A DNA stretch of 64,000 nucleotides from Ruegeria sp. HKCCD4315 (GTDB taxonomy: Bacteria > Pseudomonadota > Alphaproteobacteria > Rhodobacterales > Rhodobacteraceae): positions 1,120,501 through 1,184,500 of the forward strand of contig NZ_WVRN01000001.1 in assembly GCF_013112245.1 (NCBI RefSeq). The letters are read 5' to 3'. A model generated the notes under the pieces. It saw only the letters and a list, made by a program, of their open reading frames with translations, searched no databases and was not told the DNA's origin. Below are positions 16,102 to 24,150 of this stretch, piece by piece. Both the position numbers and the translations under genes were made by a program. How positions within the stretch are numbered: the first letter of the stretch is position 1; each line of letters begins with the position of its first letter.

Positions 16102-16938
16102 ATGAACACCTACGTAAAGCCGCCCAAGTGGGAAAACCCCAAGGTTAAACTGTTCCCGCATCAGGTGGGCTTCACTTGCCCTCCGCATGACTTTGATGCA
16201 GCCCCGTCGGACTTCCTGCGCATGGCTCCGCGCAGTGTGGGCGTTCACGGGCGTATGCTTCACGTGCCGGACTACGCCCATCGCCTTGATCAGCGTAAAA
16301 AGAACTTTGGCCTGCTGGAAGAATACATGGAATGTATGGCCAACAACGGCGCTGACGTCTGCGGGCAGGTCGGTTCGAACTGGGTGCACGCCAGTGGTCT
16401 GGGTGTTGAGGGCATCCGCCAACATATCGAAATGCTGAGCGACAAGTACGAAACGCCGTTTCACATGTCTGGTTATTCGATGGTCGAGGCGCTGCGGGAT
16501 CAGAATGTCGAAAAGGTTGCGCTCAACGCCTGCTATCACAGGGACACATGGTATCAAGGAACTGTAGGATTTCTGAAAGAAGCCGGGTTCGACGTGGTCT
16601 GGGCCGGCAACTTCTTTGATCAGGGTTGGTTCGACAGCCAAGAGGCGGTCGATGATTGCATTTGGTGTTTTGACGAAGAGCTGATTTACAAGTCCTTCGA
16701 TTATACCGCCGACAAAGCCCCCAATGTGGATGCCTATCTGATCAACGGGATGAGCAATTACCGCCGTCCGTCTGACGGAATTGCGCAACGTCCGGTTCAC
16801 TATGAGGTCGAGTTGGAAGAACGCCTCGGCAAGCCGGTCATCGGCCATGACACTGCGCTCTACTGGCGCATCTTCAAAACCCTGGGCCTGGCCCCGGAAA
16901 CCCAGCAGGGCAGCCTGCTCTCCTCACTGAAAGACTGA
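16102..16938 (+). CDS. Asp/Glu racemase-superfamily protein (maleate isomerase/arylmalonate decarboxylase-like)
   Basis: The 278-residue protein shows the two-domain layout I associate with maleate cis-trans isomerases and arylmalonate decarboxylases: an N-terminal GVHGRMLHVPDY segment, a first active-site loop QVGSNWVHASG (89-99) and a second loop at INGMSNYR (214-221). The usual catalytic cysteines of these loops appear absent; the second position reads glycine (G216). Cysteines remain at C87, C144, C186 and C189. It leads an operon with a sulfotransferase-like gene and faces a LysR regulator. The family call is moderate and the reaction is unknown. Confidence 0.6.
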   Translation: MNTYVKPPKWENPKVKLFPHQVGFTCPPHDFDAAPSDFLRMAPRSVGVHGRMLHVPDYAHRLDQRKKNFGLLEEYMECMANNGADVCGQVGSNWVHASGLGVEGIRQHIEMLSDKYETPFHMSGYSMVEALRDQNVEKVALNACYHRDTWYQGTVGFLKEAGFDVVWAGNFFDQGWFDSQEAVDDCIWCFDEELIYKSFDYTADKAPNVDAYLINGMSNYRRPSDGIAQRPVHYEVELEERLGKPVIGHDTALYWRIFKTLGLAPETQQGSLLSSLKD

Positions 16939-16943
16939 AGCGA

Positions 16944-17699
16944 ATGCACAAGATTGTAGCTCTTTGGGCGATACCCCGCTCTACCTCGACCGCGTTTGAA
17001 TGGATGATGCGCCAGCGTGGCGATCTGGATTGCCTGCACGAACCTTTCGGCGAAGCCTGGTACCAAGGTGAAGACCCAATGTGGCCGCGCTACAAAGAGG
17101 GTGAGGTCACGACCCCCGGCCTCACTCTGGAAAGCGTGTGGGACGATATCAAAGCCCGTGCCGAAAAAGGCCCGGTCTTCATCAAAGACTTCCCGCATTA
17201 TATCAACCACATGTGGGATCCTGAGTTTCTGTCGCATTTCATCCATGCGTTCCTGATCCGCGACCCGGCAAAGACGATTTCGTCCATGTACAACAAATGG
17301 CCGGATTTCGATGAGCTGGAGGTTGGCTTCCCCGAGCAGCGGGCGCTGTTCGACCTGCTGACGGCGCTGAACGACGGCAAGACCCCCCCGGTTGTTGACA
17401 GTGACGACTTGCTGGAAAACCCCCATGACATGACCAAGGCGTTCTGCGACTCCGTTGGCATTCCCTTCATCCCAGAGGCGCTAACCTGGGAAGCGGGCGG
17501 CGACCCGTCCGAGCACAGTTGGTGGGATGGCGGCTCGTTCCACGCCAATCTGGCGCAATCCACCGGCCTGACGCCGCAAAAACGTAAATATATCGAAGTG
17601 GCAGATGCTCCGGAACGTGTGCGTCGCGTCCATCGTCGGATGAAGCCCCACTACGATCACCTCTATAAGCATCGCATCCGGGTGTCGGAAACCGTTTGA
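16944..17699 (+). CDS. Sulfotransferase family protein
   Basis: This 251-residue protein begins with a PAPS-binding P-loop (PRSTSTAF, residues 11-18) and has the 3'-phosphate motif FLIRDPAKTISSMY in its middle, the two hallmarks of sulfotransferases. It would transfer sulfate from PAPS to a small acceptor, or use the fold for another P-loop reaction. It starts five bases after the racemase-like gene and is almost certainly cotranscribed with it under LysR control. The acceptor is not predictable. Confidence 0.78.
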   Translation: MHKIVALWAIPRSTSTAFEWMMRQRGDLDCLHEPFGEAWYQGEDPMWPRYKEGEVTTPGLTLESVWDDIKARAEKGPVFIKDFPHYINHMWDPEFLSHFIHAFLIRDPAKTISSMYNKWPDFDELEVGFPEQRALFDLLTALNDGKTPPVVDSDDLLENPHDMTKAFCDSVGIPFIPEALTWEAGGDPSEHSWWDGGSFHANLAQSTGLTPQKRKYIEVADAPERVRRVHRRMKPHYDHLYKHRIRVSETV

Positions 17700-17712
17700 A
17701 AGTCTTTGGAAA

Positions 17713-17790
17713 ATGAACAAGCAAGTGAAAACTGAGGCGGCTCCGCGCCCTGCAAAAGTCATGCCCTATGGCCCGATCCCTGAGCTTTAG
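17713..17790 (+). CDS. Possible 25-residue peptide downstream of the sulfotransferase gene
   Basis: A short ORF starting ATG-AAC-AAG begins 13 bases after the sulfotransferase stop and ends PYGPIPEL. A GGA lies just before the start. It would be a soluble basic peptide without signal or membrane segment. Position at the end of the operon is the only support; chance is quite possible at this length. Confidence 0.3.
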   Translation: MNKQVKTEAAPRPAKVMPYGPIPEL

Positions 17791-18089
17791 GTACTTGTGT
17801 GACAAAGGGATTGACCGGTATCATGTAACGGCGCTGCATTATCACGGTCTAGGATGTCCGGGGCCCACCGATGTCCGGAAGGCATTGGCGAGAGTTGCAA
17901 AAACCGTGTCAGAAACAGGGTCAATCCTTGGGCCCGGTGCTTAGCAGCTATCCGTCTGCTGTTCGCGCCTTCTGGATGTGCTACACCCCAAGGACACTCG
18001 AATCGAGATCCTTGGACAATTTGCGGAAACACAGCAAAACCCAAGGGGCTTGTACACAAAGAAGTTCAAAGCTGTGTGGAGCTAGCGCT
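17791..18089. other. Intergenic region upstream of dusA
   Basis: About 300 bases with no supported gene. The dusA frame stays open through most of it, but the sequence does not look like Dus protein. I see no tRNA cloverleaf and no strong hairpin with a T tract; it probably holds the dusA promoter. Confidence 0.5.
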
Positions 18090-19085
18090 TTGAAAAATAA
18101 ATCACAAAAAGCAGCGCGTTTAAGCGTGGCGCCCATGATGGATTGGACCGATCGACATTGTCGGTTTTTTCATCGTCTGCTTAGCGCCGAGACTTTGCTT
18201 TTTACCGAGATGGTGACGGCCCCGGCACTTGTGCGGGGAGGCGCGATGCATCTGCTGGAGTATTCCCAAGACGAACATCCCGTGGCTTTGCAATTGGGCG
18301 GGTCAGACCCGGAAGAGCTGGCGCAAGCGGCGCGGCTGGGGGCCGAGGCCGGGTACGATGAGATCAACCTCAATTGCGGTTGCCCGTCGGACCGGGTGCA
18401 ATCGGGCACCTTTGGCGCGGTTCTGATGAAGGATCCGGGCCGCGTCGCCGATTGCGTGTCTGCAATGCGCGCAGCGGTGGACATAGACGTGACCGTCAAG
18501 TGCCGCATCGGGGTGGACGACCAAAACCCCGAGGAGGTTTTGCCTGCGTTTCTGGATCAGATCCGCAGCGCGGGCTGTCAAAGGGTGACTATCCACGCGC
18601 GCAAGGCCTGGTTGCAAGGGCTCAGCCCCAAAGAAAACCGGGACATTCCGCCTTTGGATTATGATTTGGTGCACCGGGTGAAGGCGGCGTTTCCCGACCT
18701 TCATATCTCAATAAACGGTGGCATCAATTCGTTGGACGAGGCGAAGGTTCATTTGGACGCAGGTCTGGACGGGGTGATGATCGGACGTGCCGCCTATCAC
18801 CAACCAGGAGACATCCTGTCTGAGGCCGACCCGCGTATCTTTGGTGTTGGAGACGCGCGGGATCCGATTGCGATCGTTCAACAAATGGTGCCCTATGTCG
18901 ATCAGCACCTTGCCAAAGGTGGACGCTTGCACCAGATCACGCGTCATATGCTCGGTCTTTTTGCCGGTCGCCCCGGCGCCCGCGCGTGGCGGCGTGCATT
19001 GTCCGAAGGGGCCGTTCACAAAGAGGCCGGGCCAAAAGTGATGTTGCAGGCGCTGAACCACGTTGCGCCGATGGCAGAGGCGTAA
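18090..19085 (+). CDS. dusA: tRNA-dihydrouridine synthase DusA
   Basis: This FMN enzyme reduces uridine to dihydrouridine in the tRNA D-loop. Motifs include the start SVAPMMDWTD, the catalytic-cysteine loop NCGCPSDRVQSGTFGAVLM, and VKCRIGVDD and NGGINS. SVAPMMDWTDRHCR and the GTFGA segment are typical of the DusA subfamily. The TTG at 18090 (331 residues) is chosen because GGAG lies eight bases upstream and no ATG or GTG fits between the upstream noise and the conserved N-terminus. A TauE-type permease gene follows after 15 bases. Confidence 0.92.
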   Translation: MKNKSQKAARLSVAPMMDWTDRHCRFFHRLLSAETLLFTEMVTAPALVRGGAMHLLEYSQDEHPVALQLGGSDPEELAQAARLGAEAGYDEINLNCGCPSDRVQSGTFGAVLMKDPGRVADCVSAMRAAVDIDVTVKCRIGVDDQNPEEVLPAFLDQIRSAGCQRVTIHARKAWLQGLSPKENRDIPPLDYDLVHRVKAAFPDLHISINGGINSLDEAKVHLDAGLDGVMIGRAAYHQPGDILSEADPRIFGVGDARDPIAIVQQMVPYVDQHLAKGGRLHQITRHMLGLFAGRPGARAWRRALSEGAVHKEAGPKVMLQALNHVAPMAEA

Positions 19086-19100
19086 CAAGCAGGGGGAACA

Positions 19101-19925
19101 ATGCCCGAAACGATGTTGCTGGCCCAGATGTTGGGCCTTTTGCTTGTGATCGGGGCGCTTGCAGGCGTTCTGGCCGGGTTGCTGGGAGTCGGCGGAGGTA
19201 TCGTCCTTGTCCCCGCGTTCTTTTATGCGTTCCAAACCCTTGGCTATGGCGGCCCGCAACTGATGCAGCTGTGTTTGGCGACGTCGCTTGCCACGATCAT
19301 TGTGACATCGGTTCGCTCGGTTATGGCGCATAACAAAAAGGGAGCCGTGGATTGGGATATATTGCGTGGCTGGGGCCCGGGTATCGTCATCGGTGCGGTC
19401 ATCGGTGTTCTGGTTGCCTCTGCCCTGCGGACCGAGGCCCTGCAGGCCCTGTTTGGCGTTCTGGGTATGGTGATTGGCGCGTATCTTGGGCTGGGCCGTT
19501 CTCAATGGCGGCTGGGCGATGTCATGCCGGGGGGGATCAAAAGGGCAATACTGTCGCCCATGGTAGGCTGTCTTTCGGTTCTGATGGGGATCGGGGGTGG
19601 CAGTTTTGGTGTTCCGCTGATGAGCCTTTATAACACCCCGATCCACCGTGCGGTCGCAACAGCGGCAGGCTTTGGTGTGATCATCGCGGTGCCGTCGGTC
19701 GTCGGCTTTCTGTTTCTTGAGATCGCGCCCGAACACCGCCCTCCGCTGACCATCGGGGCGGTCAATCTTGTGGCCTTTGCCGTTGTTGTTGCGATGACGA
19801 TGATCACTGCACCCTGGGGTGTGAAACTGGCGCACGCGATGGATCCGAAACCCTTAAAACGGGTCTTCGCCGTGTTTCTGACGCTGGTGGCGCTGAACAT
19901 GCTGCGGAAGGCAATTGGCCTATGA
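19101..19925 (+). CDS. Sulfite exporter TauE/SafE family membrane protein
   Basis: The 274-residue protein has about eight predicted membrane segments and the family's two repeats, marked by AGLLGVGGGIVLVPAF near residue 27 and a matching LMGIGGGSFGVPLM near residue 160. The family moves sulfite, sulfoacetate or other small organic anions. A GGGGGAA ribosome binding site precedes the ATG. The stop overlaps the next start in an ATGA arrangement, so it is coupled to the PhyH-like gene. The cargo is unknown. Confidence 0.88.
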   Translation: MPETMLLAQMLGLLLVIGALAGVLAGLLGVGGGIVLVPAFFYAFQTLGYGGPQLMQLCLATSLATIIVTSVRSVMAHNKKGAVDWDILRGWGPGIVIGAVIGVLVASALRTEALQALFGVLGMVIGAYLGLGRSQWRLGDVMPGGIKRAILSPMVGCLSVLMGIGGGSFGVPLMSLYNTPIHRAVATAAGFGVIIAVPSVVGFLFLEIAPEHRPPLTIGAVNLVAFAVVVAMTMITAPWGVKLAHAMDPKPLKRVFAVFLTLVALNMLRKAIGL

Positions 19926-20704
19926 GTGATTTTTGGGCCAAGGGTTGGGTAAAGTTTGCCTATGACCCATCACTGGCCGAGTGGGTCAGCCATGCGTTGC
20001 CCGCAGCCCGTGCCTCGACTTCAGACCCGGCTCATGCGGAATGGTTAGACTGTGAAGGGACATGGTTCATCGGCGTAGATGCGCTGCCCAATGACACGCA
20101 GGGCAGGGTTGGTCAGTCTGCGCCTCTGGCTGGGCAGGCGGTGTCGTTTATTCGCGAACGTTATGGCGATTTACCCCTGCACAAAGGGCAGGTGTCGATC
20201 ATTTATCCGGGCTACCCGCGCCCGCGTCGTGGTGAGAATGAGGCCGCGACCCGATATCGCCGGAACCGGGATGCGGCCCATGTGGATGGTTTGCGTCCGA
20301 TGGGACCAGATCGTCGCCGACGCGTGGATGAGCCTCATGCGTGGATATTGGGCATTCCCCTGACCGAGGCCAGCCCAGATGCATCGCCTATGGTGTTGTG
20401 GGAAGGCAGCCACCACATTCTGGGCGCTGCGTTCAGGGATGCGCTGAATGGCACGTCAAACGAGACGCTGCACGAAGTTGATGTAACCGACATCTACCAG
20501 GCCGCGCGTCACGAGGTGTTCGAGACTTGTCCACGGATTGAATTGCCCGCCAAGCCCGGCGAAGCCTATCTGTTGCATCGCCATTGTTTGCACGGTGTTG
20601 CACCTTGGGCCGACGCGGCGACGGCAGGGCCAGATGGACGGATGATTGCCTATTTCCGCCCCGAATGCGCCGGGGGTGTAGCCGAATGGATCGAATCTGC
20701 CTAA
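19922..20704 (+). CDS. PhyH-like Fe(II)/2-oxoglutarate dioxygenase
   Basis: This 260-residue protein has the iron triad of a double-stranded beta-helix dioxygenase: H120 and D122 (AHVDGL) and a distal histidine in HCLHGVAPW (H224), with a likely 2-oxoglutarate arginine in AYFRPE. It fits the phytanoyl-CoA dioxygenase-like group, which hydroxylates diverse small molecules. It is translationally coupled to the upstream TauE/SafE permease, so its product or substrate may be an exported or imported acid. The substrate is unknown. Confidence 0.68.
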   Translation: MSDFWAKGWVKFAYDPSLAEWVSHALPAARASTSDPAHAEWLDCEGTWFIGVDALPNDTQGRVGQSAPLAGQAVSFIRERYGDLPLHKGQVSIIYPGYPRPRRGENEAATRYRRNRDAAHVDGLRPMGPDRRRRVDEPHAWILGIPLTEASPDASPMVLWEGSHHILGAAFRDALNGTSNETLHEVDVTDIYQAARHEVFETCPRIELPAKPGEAYLLHRHCLHGVAPWADAATAGPDGRMIAYFRPECAGGVAEWIESA

Positions 20705-20740
20705 CCTCCTGTCACTATTTGGCTTTGGAGGTTTTGACGG

Positions 20741-21469
20741 ATGATTACGGTCCATACGAATTCAGATGGCGCACTGATTGAAGTCGAATTGTCGGGGCAG
20801 GTTACTAGCGCCGACTACACCAACACTCTGGTCCCCGCGATTGAAGCCGCGCTGGCCGAGCATGACTCGGTGCGTCTGCTGGCCATCGTGCAGCCCGAGT
20901 TCAAAGGATATGATCTGGGTGCGGCCTGGTCTGACACGAAGCTGGGTCTAAGTCATTGGCGTGGCTTTGACCGGATCGCCGTAGTTGCCGATCAGGGATG
21001 GGTGCAGACCAGTATTCGACTGGCAGCCCCGATCTTGCCGTGCCCTGTGCAATTATTTGACCTGGCCGATCTGGAAGCAGCCCGCCGTTGGATGCGCGAG
21101 TCGCTGGGATCGATACACCTGACAGATCTGGGCGGGCCTTGTGTGCAGATCAGTCTGTTGGGCAAGCTGGACCCCGAGGAGTACAAGCAGGCAGAGCGTG
21201 ATCTGGACGTATTGCTTCAGAATCGCGCCGGTTTTCGCCTGTTGATTGACCTGCGGGAATTTGACGGCTGGCAGGGGTTGTCTGCCCTGGCTGCGCATTT
21301 TCGGTTGGCCAGCCGCCATATCGGTCTGTTGGACCGGGCGGCCATTGTAGGGGACAAAAGCTGGCAGCATATGGCCCAGAAGGTTGCCAGTCATGTTCTG
21401 GGCACGCGCACTCAGTTCTTCTCGTCTGAAGAGTTCGACAACGCTAAAAACTGGCTGGCGACAGGTTAG
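20741..21469 (+). CDS. Tandem SpoIIAA-like (STAS-fold) protein
   Basis: The 242-residue protein contains two SpoIIAA-like domains, about residues 1-120 and 121-242. Both halves share the pattern of a short beta start, a GxLDPEEY/GQVTSADY helix start, LLxxxxEFxGW/Y, an AIVGDKSW/AVVADQGW strand and an FxxxExxxAxxWL end. The family's role is unclear; single-domain members are common, and the duplication is less usual. GGAGG precedes the start. A strong terminator follows. Confidence 0.75.
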   Translation: MITVHTNSDGALIEVELSGQVTSADYTNTLVPAIEAALAEHDSVRLLAIVQPEFKGYDLGAAWSDTKLGLSHWRGFDRIAVVADQGWVQTSIRLAAPILPCPVQLFDLADLEAARRWMRESLGSIHLTDLGGPCVQISLLGKLDPEEYKQAERDLDVLLQNRAGFRLLIDLREFDGWQGLSALAAHFRLASRHIGLLDRAAIVGDKSWQHMAQKVASHVLGTRTQFFSSEEFDNAKNWLATG

Positions 21470-21492
21470 TTTCTGGCGGGATTCAAAAGATG

Positions 21493-21518
21493 GCGGTCAA
21501 CTTTTGACCGCTTTTTTT
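21493..21518 (+). terminator. Rho-independent terminator after the SpoIIAA-like gene
   Basis: GCGGTCAA/TTGACCGC form an eight-base-pair stem with a three-base loop, followed by T7. It ends the transcript of the gene at 20741-21469. Confidence 0.88.
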
Positions 21519-21681
21519 GCCCGCAAACTCCGTAGCGATTCGCAATCCACAGGCGGTTTTTCCGGGATCGCGCGGATTATTCGCCTTTTGCCACGTCGGC
21601 TGAGCCAAATTGTGACGTTAGGGAATTTTGCGTCATTTTAGGTTTTTATTGATCGACGCGTCAAAAAAGATCAGAACCCGC

Positions 21682-21818
21682 GTGTTTTCCCCCTAATTTT
21701 TTCGGGAAACACCTTTAGCCACGCCTTGTCGCTGCGGGTCACCACTCACGTAGAACAGTCACGTTCAAGAGCTTGAACCCTCGGAGCTCGAATTCGACCC
21801 GCAGCGACATTGTTTTTT
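21682..21818 (+). ncRNA. Candidate structured RNA or attenuator with terminal T6
   Basis: Between 21470 and 21835 there is no long gene, but two strong structures. Hairpin A pairs GTGTTTTCCC (21682-21691) with GGGAAACAC (21704-21712). Structure B pairs GTCGCTGCGGGTC (21728-21740) with GACCCGCAGCGAC (21796-21808), a perfect 13-base-pair stem enclosing 55 bases, within which GTTCAAG/CTTGAAC (21763-21778) forms its own hairpin. T6 follows at 21813-21818, then a small basic ORF begins at 21836. It could be a small RNA with its own terminator or a leader controlling that ORF. I do not recognise a known RNA family. Confidence 0.5.
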
Positions 21819-21835
21819 AAAGCGGGAATTCTGAA

Positions 21836-22036
21836 ATGGCACTTAAAGGTCTGATAGGAAGATTTCTTAACCGCAGCACGTCGGACAACCGGCGCGTGAC
21901 ACAAAAACGCGAAGCTGTTCGGCACGACAAGGCGACGCGATCAGAGATGACTGTTTTGTTCCGCAAGGAATTGCGCAAACCGATCCCGGTCAGGGGCGGG
22001 CACGCTCAAACCAAAGCGCGAAAAAAAGTGGGCTGA
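21836..22036 (+). CDS. Small basic hypothetical protein
   Basis: This 66-residue ORF is rich in lysine and arginine (more than a quarter of residues), has no cysteine and no membrane segment, and ends KARKKVG. Basic composition suggests nucleic acid or ribosome binding, but no motif is recognisable. A GCGGGAA lies about eight bases before the ATG. It directly follows a structured region ending in T6, so expression may depend on readthrough. It converges with the DUF1289 gene. Confidence 0.55.
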   Translation: MALKGLIGRFLNRSTSDNRRVTQKREAVRHDKATRSEMTVLFRKELRKPIPVRGGHAQTKARKKVG

Positions 22037-22040
22037 TAGC

Positions 22041-22274
22041 TCAGGAGCCGTTCAGTCGGGCTGCTCGTCCGCCGCGCCGTTTGGCAAGCCGTGGTTTGCG
22101 CGAGGGCAGATCATCCATGATGTCGGCACGTTCAGAGCTGTCCATTTTGGACCAGCGCGTGATTTCGTCGATCGTGCGATAGCAGCCCGTGCAGATGCGT
22201 TCGGTCGGATGAACAACGCAGATCTGGACGCAAGGGCTTTCGACCTCATTCCGTTTCCACACCATATTCGTCAT
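22041..22274 (-). CDS. DUF1289 small cysteine-rich protein
   Basis: The 77-residue protein has the DUF1289 signature SPCVQICVVHP followed by CTGCYRTIDEITRW, four cysteines that could hold a metal or an iron-sulfur cluster. The tail is basic. GGAGA lies six bases before the ATG. It lies downstream of ruvX with an 18-base gap on the same strand. Function is unknown. Confidence 0.88.
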   Translation of the reverse strand: MTNMVWKRNEVESPCVQICVVHPTERICTGCYRTIDEITRWSKMDSSERADIMDDLPSRKPRLAKRRGGRAARLNGS

Positions 22275-22292
22275 TGACGGTCTCCGACCTGG

Positions 22293-22757
22293 TTACAAAA
22301 AGCGCAGCCTGTCCAGCGCCCCTTGCAAGATATAACCGGCAGCAACGTGATCAATAACCTGTCCGCGACGTTTTCGTGTCGTATCCGCCTCAAGCAGTGC
22401 TTTTTCTGCCGCAACCGTGCTGAGCCGCTCGTCCCAGAAACCGATTGGCAGATCCGTCAAACGTGACAAGTTTCGCGCAAAAGCCCGCGTTGACTGGCAA
22501 CGTGGGCCTTCGGACCCATCCATGTTTTTTGGCAATCCCAACAGTATGCCGCCGATCTCACGGTCGGTCACGATCTCAATCAGACGAGCGGAATCCAACG
22601 TGAATTTCTTGCGCCTAACAGTTTCCAACGGACTTGCCACGCCGCGCATCCGGTCAGAGACGGCAACACCGATTGTCTTTTCGCCAAGATCGAGACCCAT
22701 CAATGCGGTCATCGGCGACAACGCCGCAGCGAACTCTTCAAAGACGTCATGGATCAT
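22293..22757 (-). CDS. ruvX: Putative pre-16S rRNA nuclease / Holliday junction resolvase RuvX (YqgF)
   Basis: The 154-residue RNase H-like protein has the catalytic start GLDLGEKTIGVAVSD, the GLPKNMDGSEGPR segment and WDERLSTVAAE, all typical of YqgF/RuvX. In E. coli YqgF takes part in 16S rRNA 5' maturation; resolvase activity is also reported for the family. Its start overlaps the ccmI stop by four bases, so it is translated with ccmI. A C-terminal DHVAAGYILQ motif completes the family pattern. Confidence 0.93.
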   Translation of the reverse strand: MIHDVFEEFAAALSPMTALMGLDLGEKTIGVAVSDRMRGVASPLETVRRKKFTLDSARLIEIVTDREIGGILLGLPKNMDGSEGPRCQSTRAFARNLSRLTDLPIGFWDERLSTVAAEKALLEADTTRKRRGQVIDHVAAGYILQGALDRLRFL

Positions 22758-23974
22758 TGGGCAATCCCGGCCTGCAACGCGGCTGCGTCAAGGATTTCAA
22801 GCGCTTCGGAATTCCCGGCAAAGACTTGCATGGCCTCTTTGTGAATGTCGATGGCCCGTTGGCCCTGTCCCAGAACGCCCAATGCTGCAATCAGGCGAGC
22901 CCACTCTTCGGGCGCGCCGCCTTCGGTTGCCAGTCGGTCAGACAGTTGGTTCACCATCCCCTGAATCATCTCTTGCCGTTCTTCAGGGGTCAATTCGGCG
23001 GCGGCATTCACGTCGTCCTGGCTTGGACCTGGCGCTGCACTCAGGTCGGGTGCATTGAAGACACCTGCACGGAAAGCAAGCTCATCCAGTTGCGCCCGAA
23101 TGGCCCCGGCCCAGGGCGCGCCGCTTGGGGCGTCCTGCAAGGTTTGCACCCACATGCGATAGGCCAGATCGGGCCGTCCGACCTGCGCCAGCATTTGCCC
23201 CCAATAATACCGGGCGGGCCCGTGGCGTGGATTTCGGTTCAATGCCTCTGTCAGGGCTTGTTCCGCTTCGGGCGATACATAGCCGCCAGCCGCAAGGATC
23301 ATCATTTCGGCAAGATCGGCATAGGCGTCCGCAGTTGCCGCATCACCGGACAGTTCGATTACCTTTTGCTGTGCGGTGTATCCTGCCTTGAAATTACCTG
23401 CATTTGTTTCGTGTTGTGCCAACAGCATCTGGCCCTGCAGATCATTTGGACGGTTGGCGACAGTATCTCGCAGTTGTTTCAGCAGCGCCGCATAGCTTTC
23501 GTCCAGCTGTGCAGGCTGGGGCGGAGTCGCCAGTTGCTCGGCGGCGTTTTGGGGTGGTCGGTTGGCCCGGACATCTTCGGCAAGCTCCAACCGAGCCGTC
23601 AGTGGCATGTCCGGCAAACCGACGGCACCGGTCCGATCATACAGCGCCATCGCTCCACCGATCAGGATCAGCGCGATCACCACCACCGACACGATGGACA
23701 CAGCCCGCGACGGGCCAGACGCGGCACCGCCCTTTTTCAAATTCTCGTCCGCAGCCAGAATGCGACGAGAGATTTCGGTGCGAACCCGTTCGGCGTCTGC
23801 CTCGCCAATCACGCCGCGCGCAAGGTCTTTATCAACCCCCGCCAATTGTTCGCGGTATACCTCAAGGTCATATGCGGCTGCAGGCTTTTCCGCGCGGCGG
23901 TTGCGCAGCAAGGTAAAGCAAAGGAAAGCCGCAATCAGAAGCGCGACAATGAAAATCAGAACCCAGAACGTCAT
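22754..23974 (-). CDS. ccmI: Cytochrome c maturation protein CcmI
   Basis: CcmI holds apocytochrome c for heme ligation by the CcmF/H complex. The 406-residue protein starts with a membrane segment (TFWVLIFIVALLIAAFLCF), a cytoplasmic leucine-zipper-like loop (YREQLAGVDKDLARG), a second membrane segment near residue 100, and a periplasmic TPR domain to the end. GGAGGG lies before the ATG at 23974, which fixes the start; the upstream open frame is noise. Other ccm genes are 34 kb away at 57234-60023. Confidence 0.92.
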   Translation of the reverse strand: MTFWVLIFIVALLIAAFLCFTLLRNRRAEKPAAAYDLEVYREQLAGVDKDLARGVIGEADAERVRTEISRRILAADENLKKGGAASGPSRAVSIVSVVVIALILIGGAMALYDRTGAVGLPDMPLTARLELAEDVRANRPPQNAAEQLATPPQPAQLDESYAALLKQLRDTVANRPNDLQGQMLLAQHETNAGNFKAGYTAQQKVIELSGDAATADAYADLAEMMILAAGGYVSPEAEQALTEALNRNPRHGPARYYWGQMLAQVGRPDLAYRMWVQTLQDAPSGAPWAGAIRAQLDELAFRAGVFNAPDLSAAPGPSQDDVNAAAELTPEERQEMIQGMVNQLSDRLATEGGAPEEWARLIAALGVLGQGQRAIDIHKEAMQVFAGNSEALEILDAAALQAGIAQ

Positions 23975-24056
23975 GGTCCCTCCGAAGATGCTGTCCTGAC
24001 TTAGACCTACGCGCCGCCCGACAAAAGGGACAAATGGCCGCGAATGAACGACATGT

Positions 24057-24076
24057 CGCAATAGTGCGATATTGCG
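24057..24076. promoter_or_regulatory. Inverted repeat upstream of soxB
   Basis: CGCAATA and TATTGCG form perfect seven-base arms around a six-base spacer, in the divergent gap between ccmI and soxBDAG, 75 bases before the soxB start. It is a plausible operator for sarcosine-responsive control. No regulator gene is adjacent. Confidence 0.5.
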
Positions 24077-24150
24077 GCGTTGCACGGCACGGGTAAACTG
24101 CACCTACACGGCATATCTGCGCCCAATCACCGAACCGGATGGATTCGCAC

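Noticed and set aside
16003..16848. Upstream extension of the LysR frame to 16848
   Set aside because: This part is antisense to the racemase-like gene; LysR proteins begin just before the helix-turn-helix, which sits at 15990-16002.
22634..24004. 456-codon plus-strand ORF opposite ruvX and ccmI
   Set aside because: The minus strand encodes recognisable RuvX and CcmI. The plus-strand product has no motif and a shadow-like composition rich in Arg, Gln, His and Cys.
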